A stretch of DNA of 36,506 nt from Asparagopsis taxiformis (GCA_030407315.1 JALQPE010002591.1:1-36506); one strand, 5' to 3'. Positions 1-11,699 are shown, numbered from the stretch's first letter. The notes: generated by a model from the sequence alone, not told the origin. Program-made: numbers and translations.

Positions 1-1153
1 CTTGAACGAACTCCGGCCTGTTTCGGATGCTCGACCAGTATTTGAAAGCAGGGCTTTCAATGGGGTCTTGAAACCTCGCGCGATGGAGACGTAGCGCATG
101 AGCTGTCTCGGACGAATCCAGCTCATCGCTTTCCGTTCTTTTATGTATTGAACGGTCGGCTCGATCTTCTTCTTTCCCAGGCGGTGGATATTGATGAACT
201 CCATCACAGAGCACACATTGTCAGAAACTGTTACCTCGCTGACATTGTGGTGTGGAAGTTCATCAGCCGTGAAAGCGGGAGTACTTCTTCGGAGCAGAAG
301 ACATCCCGGCCAAGCCGAGTCGGTGGGAGGAGAAAGTCGACTGGAATAGTTCCAAAGCGACGGTAGATGTCAGACTTGACAAACTCCTCCCACTCTGGAC
401 TGTCCTTCGCAGGAGCAGGTCCAGCCGACTCGAGAATGGCCTTCAACGCGGTCACTCGGTGAGATCCATCGACATATGCAGTCGTACTTTGGCATTGGAA
501 TCAATCACCTCGCAGACGGACACGCGTGAAGCAATCACGGAAAATCCCTGAGTGAGAAACGTTTTCTTCAACTCATCAACGCGATGCGGCCTGACCACCC
601 TGGACACGACTGCCGGGGAGAAACATCCAGGGGGAAATGAAGACTGGAATGTTTCGGCAGCTCTCCGGACTTATGTCATAGTCCCCATCCACCGGGATGG
701 GCACTGTGCCAGGGTAGGCCAGCCTGGTGCTGCGGAGAGGCTTGTTCGGTACGATGTCACGAGCGTTGTGATCATCGACCTTCTCCGCATCCTCTGCAAG
801 TCGCTGCCGGACGCGATGATCATTCCGGAGCAGGCGAGCTAGGCAGAGGAGCACCAGATCCCTCGACGGCTGGCGCCGCTTCGGCAGATTGAGCCGGAAG
901 CGGAGTTGCGGGAACGCCAGCGTCGATTGTCGGGACAACCGCGGGATCGGAAGCGGAAGGGGGAGGGGACGGGCTTAGGTGCTGGGCTGAGCTGGGTCAG
1001 CGCTGCAGCAGCTTCGCAAACGTCCATGGGGACAGGGGGGCCAGAGAAGGAGAGGGAGAGGGAGAAGGAGGGGAGAAGGAGTGGGAGAATCGTTGTCACG
1101 GCGGCTGGCAGAGCGCACCTGGCGGTCGAAAGCGTTGGGGATTGTTGAGCCAT
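1..1153 (-). pseudogene. Gene A left copy, partial and frameshifted (ParB-like/oxygenase fusion)
   Basis: This is the 5' third of a second copy of the gene at 23408-27052, cut by the window start. The ATG equivalent lies at 1153 (reading leftward), before the same Ser/Pro-rich N-terminus. Compared with the right copy it has several 1-bp losses: around 213-216 within the motif after the ParB-like domain, around 470-475 beside the DGSH motif, and at cytosine runs near 625-635. The S/P-coding repeat near 1050-1085 is also shorter. No long ORF survives; only fragments such as 231-455 are open. The lesions may be real decay or read error, because most fall in homopolymers. Confidence 0.8.
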
Positions 1154-1359
1154 TGCTTTTTGGTGAGTGATTGACAACGAAGAGTGAAAGATTGAGAAAG
1201 AGAGAAGAAGATCTGAACGACAAGCTGTTTTGCTGCGTAAGCTGAGTAAGATAGGCGAAACTTAGAGATCTGACATATTCCTATTAGTATACACCCTGGT
1301 AATGATATTCAGCGGTTGACCAATCCGAACCTTCCACATCACTTTTCGTTGTACGACAA

Positions 1360-1676
1360 TTACAGCTCAGGCAGTTTACCAGGATCCTTACAGCAAGCCA
1401 TCGTTACGATGACTTTGCTGTAAGGAAACGTTCATTACAGAGGCCAGGAATTTTTTTTTACCGGGTAAAGAATCATGGCCACTGTAATGTTTTGTTTCCT
1501 GACAGCAAAGTCATCGTTACGATGACTTTGCTGTAAGAAACGTTTTCATTACAGCGGCAGGAATTTTTTTACCGGGTAAAGAAATCATGGCCACTGTAAT
1601 GAAACCTTTCCTTACAGCAAAGTCATCGTAACGATGACTTTGCTGTAAGCATCCCTGGTAAACTGCTCATCTGTAA
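1360..1676. mobile_element. MITE-like foldback cluster a (left arm)
   Basis: A foldback bounded by inverted ends of the type CTTACAG..GTTTACCAGG. Inside are three copies of the roughly 37-bp palindrome with half-site ACAGCAAAGTCATCG (1387-1423, 1500-1536, 1612-1648), alternating with TTACCGGGTAAA mini-palindromes. The right-arm counterpart (22995-23202) has only two copies, so units have been gained or lost. It lies about 200 bp upstream of the gene A start. No coding potential is seen. Confidence 0.75.
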
Positions 1677-2215
1677 GCCGTTGGTCTCAACCCTCGCTCT
1701 CATTTCTGTTGTCCTCCTTCATCATCTCCACCTACCTTCCCCTACACACACCACCTCTCTAATGTCACTCTGCCCACCCTTTGGTGCATGAAATATTTCT
1801 TACCACTGCCATAGTCTACACTACTGCTGCCTTCATACCTCTGCATGCCTACCCTTCAATCTTTCTTCCATCTTTCTCTACCGTGCTAGGCTTAGACCAT
1901 GCTCTGTGCACATCTGACTTACTTAATATCATTGTATAGCTTAGAAACTAGAATATAATTACATCACTAGAGTACACTGCAAATGTTAGTAACTATGTTG
2001 GTGTGGTACACAACACCCTAACTCTTCATGAGTAAACTTTGCGCACAGAACCGTTCAATACCAGGTAGTGCAGCCAGCGCAAACCAGGCTTGCACGACGC
2101 AGAGTGCTCCCCAGAGCCGTCAACAGTCGTCAAACCATCGTTGTACGATGTTCCCGGCTCCACACTTCCCTTCTCACCCTTCCCAGGGTGGGAGACGGAC
2201 GAAACTCCCAACCGC

Positions 2216-2455
2216 TTACAGCCGAAGCCGTTTACCCGGGATGCTTACAGCAAAGTCATCGTTACGATGACTTTGCTGTAAGGAAAGGTTTGATTACAGT
2301 GGTGAGAAAATTTTACCGGGTAAAAAAATCAGCAAGAATTTTTTACCCGGTAAAAAATTGTGGCCGCTGTAATGATTTGATTTCTTACAGCAAAGTCATC
2401 GTTTACGATGACTTTTGCTGTCAGCAACACCCCAGCGAAACTGCATCATCTGTAA
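2216..2455. mobile_element. MITE-like foldback cluster b (left arm)
   Basis: Inverted ends start at TTACAGCCGAAGCC (2216) and end at ATCTGTAA (2455). They enclose palindromes at 2245-2281 and 2385-2421 and two TTTACCCGGTAAA-type 12-bp palindromes. It lies between genes B and A. The rest of 1677-2215 is AT-rich with no gene recognised. The right-arm counterpart has one extra palindrome. Confidence 0.7.
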
Positions 2456-2673
2456 GCCTTCCTCACCTCAATGTTGCACCAAAGACGACTGCGATATTAC
2501 CTTGTTCTATTCTTAGTAGTGCCCACCATAGTTTCCTCCCCTTCTCATATTAATTGAGTATTGTATATCTCCGACCCGTCTACATACGCAAACGTCATGT
2601 ACTAGCCTAACTTTCATCGTTACTTGAAGGCGGCCTTGATGCCTGCCATAGAATGCTATTAAGACTAATTTCA

Positions 2674-5600
2674 TCAGATATCTAAACGCTCCCAGTAGTT
2701 GACATTGAAGGGAGGCTGTAGCAACTTCTCCCGGAAGTTCGCAGTGATAGATGGGACCGGATAGGATGCTGGTACCTCACCGAAGAACGACCCTCCGCGA
2801 ATCCCATTCCTCCGTGATACACGTCCGTTCGGCATACAAGCAGGGAATACGGTGGGATGCGCACGTTCGTCACTGGCACGCGGTACTTGTCTTTCGCTGG
2901 ATGACTTAGGCACACATGGCTGAACTTGGCGATACGAATGATGAACCCATCCGCACCAGCAGCCATCATGAAATATGATGGCGAGTTGAGAGGGACCAGT
3001 TCCAGTTCCCTCACGGACGGGAACATCGGTATGCATAAGTTGCTCCTGACTACCTTCTGCGGTCAAAATCAGACGAAGACCCGTTTCTGGAAAGACCACC
3101 GCTTCTTCTCTTCAAACCCGAGCTTCAGGTTCTCCGCACAAATCGCCTTACCTAGCTCCAGAATCAGCTTGTTCCTGTACTGCCGCGCGCTTTCTTGCTC
3201 AAGGTCATCGCAGATGCTTTTCCGGTCCGTCTTGATACACAGTGCTGTCTTTCGGTCGAAAGTGGTTTCCACGGGTTCTTCTGACTTGCACTTGAGCCAC
3301 TTGTAGTACCTTGGAATGTGCTGGCCATCTGTGTGAATAACTCGTGCGTAGCTGCTCCCACTGTAGTAGAAGAGAAATGTCTTGCAACACCACGTAACCA
3401 AGCTCGTCGATCATTCTTCTCTGGTAGCTGAAGTATTGTTGGCTTTCACAAGAACCGAGGGGACATACCAAAGTAGAGTAGCCTGCAGCTGCTTCCATTA
3501 TCTCCGTCCGGATTGTATCAATGTCTTCTTCTGTGATATAATACTTCATTCTCGAGTTGGAAGGAACGCATAAAGGCAGCTTCTCAGGTATCTCCTCTGC
3601 GAATGTGCGGTCTGGAAGGAGTTTTTCTTGCTCGTCAGTGAAGAGTGGTGCTTCTTCTCCAGTCGTTCGTTTTTCTTGCATTGACTCTACTCTTCTTTTC
3701 CCGGGAGGCCCAATCTCAATGTTGTCATCCGGCGTATTGGGCTCAGAAAACTTCGCGCTAGTATCTTCCCTTCTTCGCTTCTTATGCAACCTGGACTCGT
3801 TTTCATCGCCGCTTCCACCAGAACTCCTGCTTCTTCCCGAATTCTCCTTGTCCACTTCGGCCGGGCTAGTGCTGTAAGTTTCTGGTGTCCTGATTCGAAG
3901 TTTCAATATCACAGAGCGGTTCTGCGCATCTCCAGCTTGTTGTCCAGGCGTGTCTATGTCCATGCGACCACTATTGTCCAAGTTGATATCCAGACTTTGC
4001 GTATCGCCGCTTTGTTTCCTTCCCTGAGGAAGATCTTCTCTGACAATCCTTCCCGGCGAATTATCCCTGGCACGACTTTCCCGCTCTGCCCTTGAAGCTG
4101 AAAGACGTTCCTGTTCTTTTTGGAGAACAGCAAGACGTTCTGCTTCCCTCTTCTCAGCTGCTGCAAGACGCGTGGCAGGACGTTCCTGTCCTCCCTCTTT
4201 TGCTGCGGCAGGACGGTCTTCTGCTTCTTTCGGGGTGCTCAGAGGTGCCTCTTCTATTGCTTTCGTCGCGACAGCAGGAATCACTTCTTCAGCCACCACA
4301 TTTGGAGTAATTTCCTGTTCTTCCTCCACAACAGCAGAAACTTCCTGCTCTGCTTGGGCTTCGGCAGATACTCCTTCTTCTGCTTGAACAGGACCAGAAG
4401 TTTCCACAGTTTCCTTCTCTGTAGAATTATTTCCCTGTTCTGCGGCAGTAGGTGCTTCTTCGTCTTCTGCTTTGGCGCCATCAACAAGTGCTTTTTCTAT
4501 TTCTCCGGGGGTCATGCGATTCCGTTCCCTCTCCTCCTCCGCTTTCGTCTCCTGCATTGCCTTTGTCCCGGTAGCATATTCCAGTTTGTCGTAAAAACTG
4601 TTTGTAAACATCCCGTTCTTGGTTCTCAGACTGCTACTGTCTACCACGTCGTCATGAAAGTCGACAAGGACGAATACAATGCGCTCTCCAATGCGATGAT
4701 CATTATCCCCGACCTCCTTCGCGTTTTCTGCTGCCAAATCCGTTCGCACGAATTCCTCCATCGTTGCAGAGTTCAACCACTTGCGGACGACCTCTGCCAT
4801 ATCATAGATGGCCAACAGAGCCAGTAGCCAAGTGCGCATCGTGAACGGACTTCCGCTTCCGATATTTCTGACAAGTCCTCTCTTCCTCCTCATCCTTGTC
4901 CACGACGCTGTCATCTCGAGCACAAACCACTGGAACCACTCCTTATCGCGCGTCCCGCGTCCGTCCGTGCCATTGCGGAATATTGCGTTATTGACAAGAT
5001 CGAGCACGCACCCGTACATATCGGCAGAGTCAATTCGAGAAAAGTCCGGATCTCTTCCCTCGGTTCTTGCATCCTCGATTTCTCTGTTCCTATCCAAAGC
5101 ATTGTAAACGCTAGGGATAGAGCTCCAGTACACGAAAGCAACGCTGTCTGTGCGATTGAACCCCTTCGCAATGTTGATGTACTGCCTATACGAGTTCTCC
5201 GAACGGTTCCTGTCGGACGGCAGAATATAGCTCACTTCTTTCAGAATAGGAATAAGCCGGACAACAGGAAGATCCATCTGGTTGGAAAACCTGAGAAACT
5301 CTATGACCGCACACACATTGTCGGCAATGCTCACAGAAGCGACATCGTGAGTTTGTATATTGGCTTCGAGAGACAGTTTCAGAACCTCCAGCGCATCGAA
5401 AATTAGACGCCCGTTCGGCGCAATCAACTGTTGTACCCAAACCAATTCCAAGGAATCCCTGTTCTTTCCTGAGTACTTCTCCAGGCATAGTTGCAGAGCA
5501 GCTATGCGATGAGAGCCATCGATGCAGTAAAACTCGTCTCCTTCGTTATCTTCCATTTTGCAGACTGTAATCATAGTTCCAGTGGTAGAGAAACCTCTAT

Positions 5601-5793
5601 CCATGAAAATGCTGGCCAGTTCGTTTACACGACCCGGTCGCACCAAACGGGAGGTCACTGTCGGAAATTTCACTTTGCGAGGATCAACTTGCACTTTAGA
5701 AGAGCTGTACTGAGCAATAGTGATGCTTTTCTCTTCAGCAGAAGGAGAATTGCTCTTCTCCGCTGTAGTATTCATGATACTATTGTCTCCCAT
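2674..5793 (-). pseudogene. Gene B left copy, frameshifted ParB-like/2OG oxygenase fusion
   Basis: Second copy of 18824-21946. From the ATG at 5793 the ParB-like region, the Glu/Ala-rich linker and the basic cluster are open. The frame is lost near 3370, so the oxygenase end is scattered over other frames (2682-3099) with further 1-bp changes near 3115, 2993 and 2730. Two paired homopolymer differences near 3620 and 3680-3710 cancel each other, altering a few residues without stopping the frame. In this copy an in-frame ATG also exists at 5931; the right copy has a stop just after it, so the start at 5793 is preferred. If the indels are read errors, the gene is intact. Confidence 0.8.
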
Positions 5794-6607
5794 TGTAATC
5801 CCTGCAATCTCAGTTCGTTCAATCGGTTCTCTGTTCAAATGTTGTGTAGACGATGAAATCCACAATTGTGGTACCTCCGAGTGCGCTTCCCGTCTCTCAG
5901 CTTCCTCTCTTATACTGTCCGGACAAGACATTCCCTACCTACGTTCAGTCCTGATGAACCTTACGCTGCACCCGCTCAGCACCTCTGACTCTACCTGATC
6001 CTGATACCTCCACAAAGCGTTTAGCCCTTTCCATCAATCTACACCTAATAGTATGTACCTCTAGCGCATATAATGCAATCGAACCCGTTTACCTCACCAC
6101 GTCAATTATCATTCATATTCCAACAACCTATTTCATCCACACTCTCCACCTCGCTTCTTCTTCCGTACCATTGATTCCTATCAATCGATTCTACGTGAGT
6201 TTTATACATTTACTACGATCCACCTCTCCTACAAGTCTGAAAAATTCATTTCTACACTAACTTTTGCTACTCACAAATGAACGGTTCCCGTGCAGGCCAC
6301 TGCTTGAATTTCTTCCTATTGGCGTACTCGGCTGCAAAGGATTCATAGACTATTTAAACGGTGATCATATAAATGGTTTTCAATGTGCTCCAATGGACAA
6401 TACACCAAAGAACATCAATATGAATTCATTTCAACTACCTATTCACTACTGCGATTCAGTTTTCTTGCATACCAAATCTCATTGCGTTCCTACCCTAGTC
6501 GATTCAAAATGCTTCCTCCTCGTCAGTTGATCAATATTCCTTATTCCTTACAACGAGCAGGTCCTCTGGACATCCTAAAGTTGGTTACTTAACCTTAACT
6601 ATCGATG

Positions 6608-7034
6608 AATTTGCTGTAATGAAACGTTTTCTTACAGCAAAGTCATCGTTACGATGACTTTGCTGTAAGAAAAGAAAACATTACAGCAGCCATGATTTCT
6701 TTACCGGGTAAAAAAATTGTGGCCGCTGTAATGAAACGTTTTCTTACAGCAAAGTCATCGTAACGATGACTTTGCTGTAAGAAAGCAAATCATTACAGCG
6801 GCCACAATTTTTTACCCGGTAAAATTTCTTGCTGATTTTTTACCCGGTAAAAAATTCTTCGGCCACTGCAAGGAAACGGTTCCTTACAGCAAAGTCATCG
6901 TTACGATGACTTTGCTGTAAGAAAGCAAATCATTACAGCTGCCACGATTTTTTTACCCGGTAAAACATTCTTGGCCACTGTAATGGAAACGTTTTCTTAC
7001 AGCAAAGTCATCGTAACGATGACTTTGCTGTAAG
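6608..7034. mobile_element. MITE-like foldback cluster c (left arm)
   Basis: Four copies of the palindrome (6632-6668, 6744-6780, 6884-6920, 6997-7033) are separated by spacers with CATTACAG(C/T)GGCCA and TTACCCGGTAAA motifs. The block sits between the 3' end of transposase C and the upstream region of gene B. The mirrored cluster (17700-18020) has three copies. The AT-rich stretch 5932-6607 beside it holds nothing recognisable. Confidence 0.72.
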
Positions 7035-7136
7035 CATACCTCCCTCCATCCTCTCAGATCCTCTCCCCACTACTTTGCACCAATCCACCACCGCCCTAGA
7101 GTGTACAATTCATATGTGATGCATCTGGTTATTCAT

Positions 7137-7142
7137 TTTATT
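7137..7142 (-). terminator. Poly(A) signal AATAAA of transposase C (left)
   Basis: AATAAA on the minus strand, 13 nt past the stop codon. It is conserved at 17593-17598 in the other arm. Confidence 0.45.
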
Positions 7143-7154
7143 CTTCCCTAAAAA

Positions 7155-10100
7155 TCATGCAGCCCTCGGTGGAAATCCGTCTCGCCTACATAGTGCATAT
7201 ATCTCTCCACCCTCCAGCAGTCCGGGTCCGTGCCTTACCTCCCTCATGTTCTCATCATATTCGCATACACTCCCATTGCAATAGTGCATACCAAACACCT
7301 CAGTGACTCCCTCACTCATCTCCACAATTACTGTTCGTCGCCTCTCTTCGACCTTGAACACTCCTTCATCAGTTTTTTGCAAACCCAGGCAAACTCCATA
7401 AGCTGTACCTTGCTCATCTCTCGCACTCTCGTTCCTCAGGATAAAGAACGCTAGAACAATAAAAAACCGCGGTTCATAATTAATTCTTCCCCGCATTATC
7501 TCTGATGTGAGACGAGACGCCGGGTACAGAATCGCTTGTGAAGTTGCACCATCCTCACATTTCCTCTGTTCAGGGCAAACAGCATGGATGATAGCTCCTG
7601 ATTCTAGAGAGCCAGACCTCTGCACTGTTTTCCTTCCCCACTCTGTCGTAGTGCTTCTAGAAACTCTTCTCACCCATTCGGCATACTTTCCACACCCGCT
7701 TGTTCCGCTTCCGTACCTTTCGGTAAAGAACCGTTTGAAAACACCTACAGCACCCTCTGCCATATCACATTTTCCATTCATGTACTCCTTGACCTCGTCA
7801 ATAGATATACCTCCATGCCCTCTCCACGTCACAATTTCACCATCCGCCGACAATATCTTTCCTCGACGCTGGGAGAGAAGCTGGAGAACCGGTTCCTGGA
7901 AGCAGTTTTTCACTACCTCGTCTTCCACATCTATTTCTCTCCCTAGCTCCTGTGAAAGAACGTTGACCATTTGAGAGCATTCGGACGAGGACCAATGTTG
8001 TGGCTCCATGCCGATTTCGCGCAAAACAATGGCCACTCTCGTCTGCCAGTCATCCGCAAGAACTAATTCCAGCGCTGAAAGCTGTTCGCTTTGGTGATTG
8101 GACATTCTCACACCTTTCTTCAGCGGCTGATGCATCCGTTCGAATATAAGCTCCTGCACGTGCTTCACAGAGCCGTAGGCAGGAAGCGTATGAACACAAA
8201 ACTCGACAAGACGATGAACATTAGGCTTGTCCAAATGTGCTCCTGCTCCCTTCACTTTCCGACAATACTCATTCAACGTCTCCACGTAGTCTACAGTTCT
8301 TCCCAGAATGTATTCATTCCTGCCACCTTCTCCGTCAGCCGTCTCTACTTCATGGGGACCGTCTTTCCACCATACGGGCATGAAACTAATACACGAAACC
8401 AGCTTCTGAAACATCACTACTAGTTTGACGGCCCCATCAAATTTTTCACGATGACCTTCCCCTTTCCCATCCATCATTCGAGCTGCGTTTTCGAATGCCA
8501 TAGGTGCTATCAGAAGCACACTGAATATGTCACTCATGTTCATGGAAAGCAGATTGTTGGTTCCAAATAAACGGTTCTGCCTTCCCATCCTGAACTTCTT
8601 CAGAGCGCCCAGAATTTGCAATTCAGCTACCTCTCGAATTCGTGGGCTGGCAGCTGAAATACAAGCGTTCAGTACATCTTGTGCCAGTCCAGACAATAGA
8701 TGGTCAGGTGCTATCACTGCGGAACGGTACGGGTCAAAAATTGCTGGGACAACTGAAACTCCGTTTTCCGTCTTCGGTACTTCTTCCTGCACTGCTTCCA
8801 AGGAAGTGCTCAGGACATGAAATGGTAAATCTTCCCCTTCTTCTGCAGCCAGTCCGAGAGTGCGAAGCTGGGTTTCTGTGGCATCCTTACGTGTCGATGC
8901 ATTCCGATACTTGCTCCTGGCATGCGTCGATGTTTGCCCGTTCACTACCGAAGTGTATGCATTCTTCGTGCCACCAGTACTGCTCAGGTCATATTTGCGG
9001 AAACTGCAGATGTGGCACGGAGAGTTTGATGTGTGTCCAAGAACATCCAGGGTATGTGAAACTGCAGGATAGTCTCCAATGCTCCCCACTGGGTCTAGAA
9101 ATACCACAATATCTTCTCCCTCTGCATTTTTCGTTGGGAAACCCTCTGTGCTTCCTCGCACTATATCTTGAACGATATATCGCAATACACAATTTGTGGA
9201 CACTCCCGGAGGTGGCAAACCAATCACTCGAACCGCTTGGTAGCTTCCCCTTTTCCGAGGCGGTAGATTGAGAGGTAACATATAGCATCCACCAAAACTT
9301 CCCTTCCTGCTTGTGAATGGTTCAAAGTCATCCGTGTAAAGGAGAAATCGGTAAACAAAGTAGTTTCGACCATCCTCCAGCTTTCCCCAACATGGTGCAT
9401 CTTCTCGCGGAGACGCTGGGTGCCATTGCGACCTGTGGTCTCCGAAACCATCCGAGAACACCCCTGAAACACGAATTTCTTCATAGTTGGGGCTTCCTAG
9501 TCTATCGGGCGGGTTTCTGGCTTCAGCAAAGCTCGCGCCCGGTGAAAAGCAAAGTAACATGGTGGATGCTTCTCCGACCTGCTCTTTCAAATACCTGTTC
9601 ACCAATACGACGTGTGGAACAATATCACCCTCTTCCATTCCAATTGGTAATAGAACGGTTATCACGTCCCCAGCTCGTGTTCCTTTTCCCTTGGCTCCTG
9701 CTCCGATTACACATTGCGATATCGCTCGCAGAGCATGCTGCCTCTCCCATTCCAATAGATGTGACATTCGCGGCTGCAGATATTTTTCGACATGCACATC
9801 ATGCTCACCGTCGTGTCGAGCCTCATAGGTAACTATGGTCCTAGCATGAAGTTCCCACAACGACGTAACCGCCACTCTTCTCCTCTTCGGTTTCCCACCA
9901 TCTCTGTCATTCTTCCTGAACCCTTTTGCTCTTTCGATGACGGCAACCTGACGAGCTCCTGGATGACATCGGATTCGAATTGCTGTTCCATCAGGTACAT
10001 AAATGTGCTTCAAACCCTTTTTCCCATCGCTGTCAATGGGAACAACTGCTGTGCGAACGAATGGGTCGCTCAAAACACCCCTCCTGCACTTTGCAATGAA

Positions 10101-10529
10101 CGAATCTTCAATGCTGCACTCTGCGGTTGATTTTTCTCCTTCTGAGCTTCGATTGTTCGCATCACTGCGGAATGATTCAAAGATTGGTCGAGTCTGGACA
10201 TCTTTCAGAGCCCATGTGCTTGGGAGTACAATACGAACTTTCGCCATTCCTCCACAATTGTCTCTGTCATCTGTTGTTCCACGGGTTCCTACTGCACCTC
10301 GATGCTGTGCAGCTCTTGCTCCGCTCTTTCGAAGGTCTATCGGAAACTCGATGTCACAGCTCTTTGCATAGCAGTGTTTCCTCAAGAATGGTAGTATCTT
10401 CTGTCGCATCACAGAGTCCGACGGGACGTGCTCACTTGGATCTCTGCGGAAATTCATTCCGAACAGGGTACCTTCATAGTGGGCTCTTGTCATTCTTTGA
10501 GTTCCACTCAGCTGAAGAGCCCCATACAT
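7155..10529 (-). CDS. TNP2/CACTA-like DDE transposase, left copy (open)
   Basis: A 1,124-residue uninterrupted ORF. It shows the TNP2-like signature: YTDDFEPF (first catalytic Asp about residue 400) followed by YMLPLNLPP; then FLDPVGSIGDYPA (second Asp about 486) with a CxxC zinc-type insert (505/508); then a conserved His-Arg block ending in ELIFERMHQPLKK (catalytic Glu about 797). TNP2-type transposases cut and paste CACTA elements, which matches the TAGTG termini in this window. The first ATG at 10529 lies inside the 3' end of an upstream ORF in another frame (10508-10957). Plavaka-like or another CACTA-superfamily branch cannot be separated by eye. Confidence 0.85.
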   Translation of the reverse strand: MYGALQLSGTQRMTRAHYEGTLFGMNFRRDPSEHVPSDSVMRQKILPFLRKHCYAKSCDIEFPIDLRKSGARAAQHRGAVGTRGTTDDRDNCGGMAKVRIVLPSTWALKDVQTRPIFESFRSDANNRSSEGEKSTAECSIEDSFIAKCRRGVLSDPFVRTAVVPIDSDGKKGLKHIYVPDGTAIRIRCHPGARQVAVIERAKGFRKNDRDGGKPKRRRVAVTSLWELHARTIVTYEARHDGEHDVHVEKYLQPRMSHLLEWERQHALRAISQCVIGAGAKGKGTRAGDVITVLLPIGMEEGDIVPHVVLVNRYLKEQVGEASTMLLCFSPGASFAEARNPPDRLGSPNYEEIRVSGVFSDGFGDHRSQWHPASPREDAPCWGKLEDGRNYFVYRFLLYTDDFEPFTSRKGSFGGCYMLPLNLPPRKRGSYQAVRVIGLPPPGVSTNCVLRYIVQDIVRGSTEGFPTKNAEGEDIVVFLDPVGSIGDYPAVSHTLDVLGHTSNSPCHICSFRKYDLSSTGGTKNAYTSVVNGQTSTHARSKYRNASTRKDATETQLRTLGLAAEEGEDLPFHVLSTSLEAVQEEVPKTENGVSVVPAIFDPYRSAVIAPDHLLSGLAQDVLNACISAASPRIREVAELQILGALKKFRMGRQNRLFGTNNLLSMNMSDIFSVLLIAPMAFENAARMMDGKGEGHREKFDGAVKLVVMFQKLVSCISFMPVWWKDGPHEVETADGEGGRNEYILGRTVDYVETLNEYCRKVKGAGAHLDKPNVHRLVEFCVHTLPAYGSVKHVQELIFERMHQPLKKGVRMSNHQSEQLSALELVLADDWQTRVAIVLREIGMEPQHWSSSECSQMVNVLSQELGREIDVEDEVVKNCFQEPVLQLLSQRRGKILSADGEIVTWRGHGGISIDEVKEYMNGKCDMAEGAVGVFKRFFTERYGSGTSGCGKYAEWVRRVSRSTTTEWGRKTVQRSGSLESGAIIHAVCPEQRKCEDGATSQAILYPASRLTSEIMRGRINYEPRFFIVLAFFILRNESARDEQGTAYGVCLGLQKTDEGVFKVEERRRTVIVEMSEGVTEVFGMHYCNGSVCEYDENMREVRHGPGLLEGGEIYALCRRDGFPPRAA

Positions 10530-10957
10530 CGCAGGCCATTGTAGTAATGCCTTGAAATCACCACTGCTTCATCCCCAGCATTTCGGTCTATCGGGCCTCC
10601 AGTTGAAATGGAATCAGAACCTCGTCCGGTTGCTTCTTCCGATTCCATTAGCGTGCTCGATGCTACGTAGATGTCACTTCCAGCTTCATCGTTGTTGCTG
10701 TACACATCAATACAACCTTCTATTGTGTCACCCATAGGGATTGGGGACTCCAATAGGTCATCTGTGGTACACTCACGTCGTAGCTCATTACCTCTCGGGA
10801 TTTCTTTGTTCATGCAGGCTGCATCACTGCTGCGGATTTCTCCCTGCAGTTTCCCAGGAAGCTGTTTACTGGGACTGGCCACATTGAGTGAATCGAATCT
10901 CGCCTTTGTCCTACGACTTGTGGTTTTCTTTCGAATAGGAGTCCGTCTCGGAGCCAT
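10508..10957 (-). CDS. Basic N-terminal ORF overlapping transposase (left)
   Basis: 149 residues starting MAPRRTPIRKKTTSRR, a very basic probable nuclear-localisation segment, followed by an acidic, Ser-rich stretch. The ATG context is good (AAGATGG). It overlaps the transposase ORF by 22 nt in a different frame, and the overlap is the same in both arms. It may be the true transposase N-terminus joined by splicing (a GTGAGT donor-like site lies inside) or by frameshifting, or a separate small protein. No family recognised. Confidence 0.6.
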   Translation of the reverse strand: MAPRRTPIRKKTTSRRTKARFDSLNVASPSKQLPGKLQGEIRSSDAACMNKEIPRGNELRRECTTDDLLESPIPMGDTIEGCIDVYSNNDEAGSDIYVASSTLMESEEATGRGSDSISTGGPIDRNAGDEAVVISRHYYNGLRCMGLFS

Positions 10958-11099
10958 CTTGATGTTTTTGTTCTTTTCTTCTTCGCTCAGTTTTGTTGCA
11001 TAGAATACAACTCTAAACTTCTATGACATGACTACTATCTCAATACAGTACTACTACTTTGAACCGTTACGAAACCTTTCCAGGCTTTCATTCGATCCA

Positions 11100-11548
11100 A
11101 TGAACTGGTTCACCACAATGCTTTGCCCTATGCTCATTGCTTTATGCACATTGATTGCTATTTCATCCGGACTCAACATCGTTTTGCTATCTTGTATCGC
11201 ATCCCCTAACCACAAACCCAGCCAAGATGTATCCATTTCCGGAAAACGGCCGTTTATTTCGCAGTGATGCTCTAGGCACTAATACTGAATCTGATTTTCT
11301 CATACACGTACTTCCTACTCGTATACTCTACCATTTTCGGCCCTATTTACAAGTTGAAAGCACAATCTCTCGTTGAATCGTACTCGGTGTGATATCTTAA
11401 ATTAGCATAAATTTATATATTGCAATGCAGATTCACTGCTCGCTTGCAACATGAAAATTATAAAATTTCTCCCACACTGCTGTTTCCTAGCCGCCCACAT
11501 CCACGTGGCCCGCTTTGACTGCCTGCCAAGTGTGCTCAGAGCATGCAA
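11100..11548. other. Spacer, first part: no gene recognised
   Basis: Unique sequence that begins where the left inverted arm ends. It is AT-rich with only short ORFs (at most about 79 codons) lacking family features. It would be the natural upstream continuation of gene C in the left copy and is absent from the right copy. Confidence 0.5.
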
Positions 11549-11699
11549 TGACGTCATCGATATATACCGTCCAAATCATCACTGGAAGCGCGGACTCCTC
11601 GTCCAGGAAAGTGCGCCATTTTTCCTACTCCTCGCCTCCCCCTTTCCAGTAGGCCCGATATGCTAGTGTTTTTCCTATATTTCTGTAGTGATGACGTCA
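11549..11699. promoter_or_regulatory. Promoter-like region with two TGACGTCA palindromes
   Basis: The CRE/bZIP-type 8-mer TGACGTCA occurs at 11549-11556 and 11692-11699. The first is followed within a few bases by TATATA (11561-11566). A further ACGTCA lies near 11857. The sites precede the hairpin at 11918 and the candidate introns, so they could drive that transcript. A TAGTG at 11686-11690 could alternatively mark an inverted CACTA end. Confidence 0.4.

Larger units (their letters stand above)
1..11099. repeat. Left arm of giant inverted duplication
   Basis: This arm is the reverse complement of 13637 to about 24567 and contains mirrored copies of genes A (partial), B and C. It was matched directly at the inner end (TTCGATCCA at 11091-11099 against TGGATCGAA at 13637), through all three genes and at the outer end (base 1 pairs near 24567). 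The arms differ by scattered substitutions, many 1-bp homopolymer indels, and gain or loss of palindrome units in the foldback clusters, which explains a net length difference of about 170 bp. The arm runs off the window, so its full length is unknown. Confidence 0.95.

Noticed and set aside
1387..1648. CRISPR-like array
   Set aside because: The repeats are full palindromes with irregular spacing and related spacers, there are no cas genes, and the context is eukaryotic.
4120..4827. Long antisense ORFs opposite genes B, C and A (for example 4120-4827, 8642-9271, 25198-26007)
   Set aside because: Low-complexity mirror frames of the real genes, Cys/Phe/Leu-rich or repeat-like, without family features.
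5794..5931. Upstream start of gene B at 5931
   Set aside because: The right-arm copy has a stop codon a few codons after the equivalent ATG, whereas the ATG at 5793/18824 is intact in both arms.
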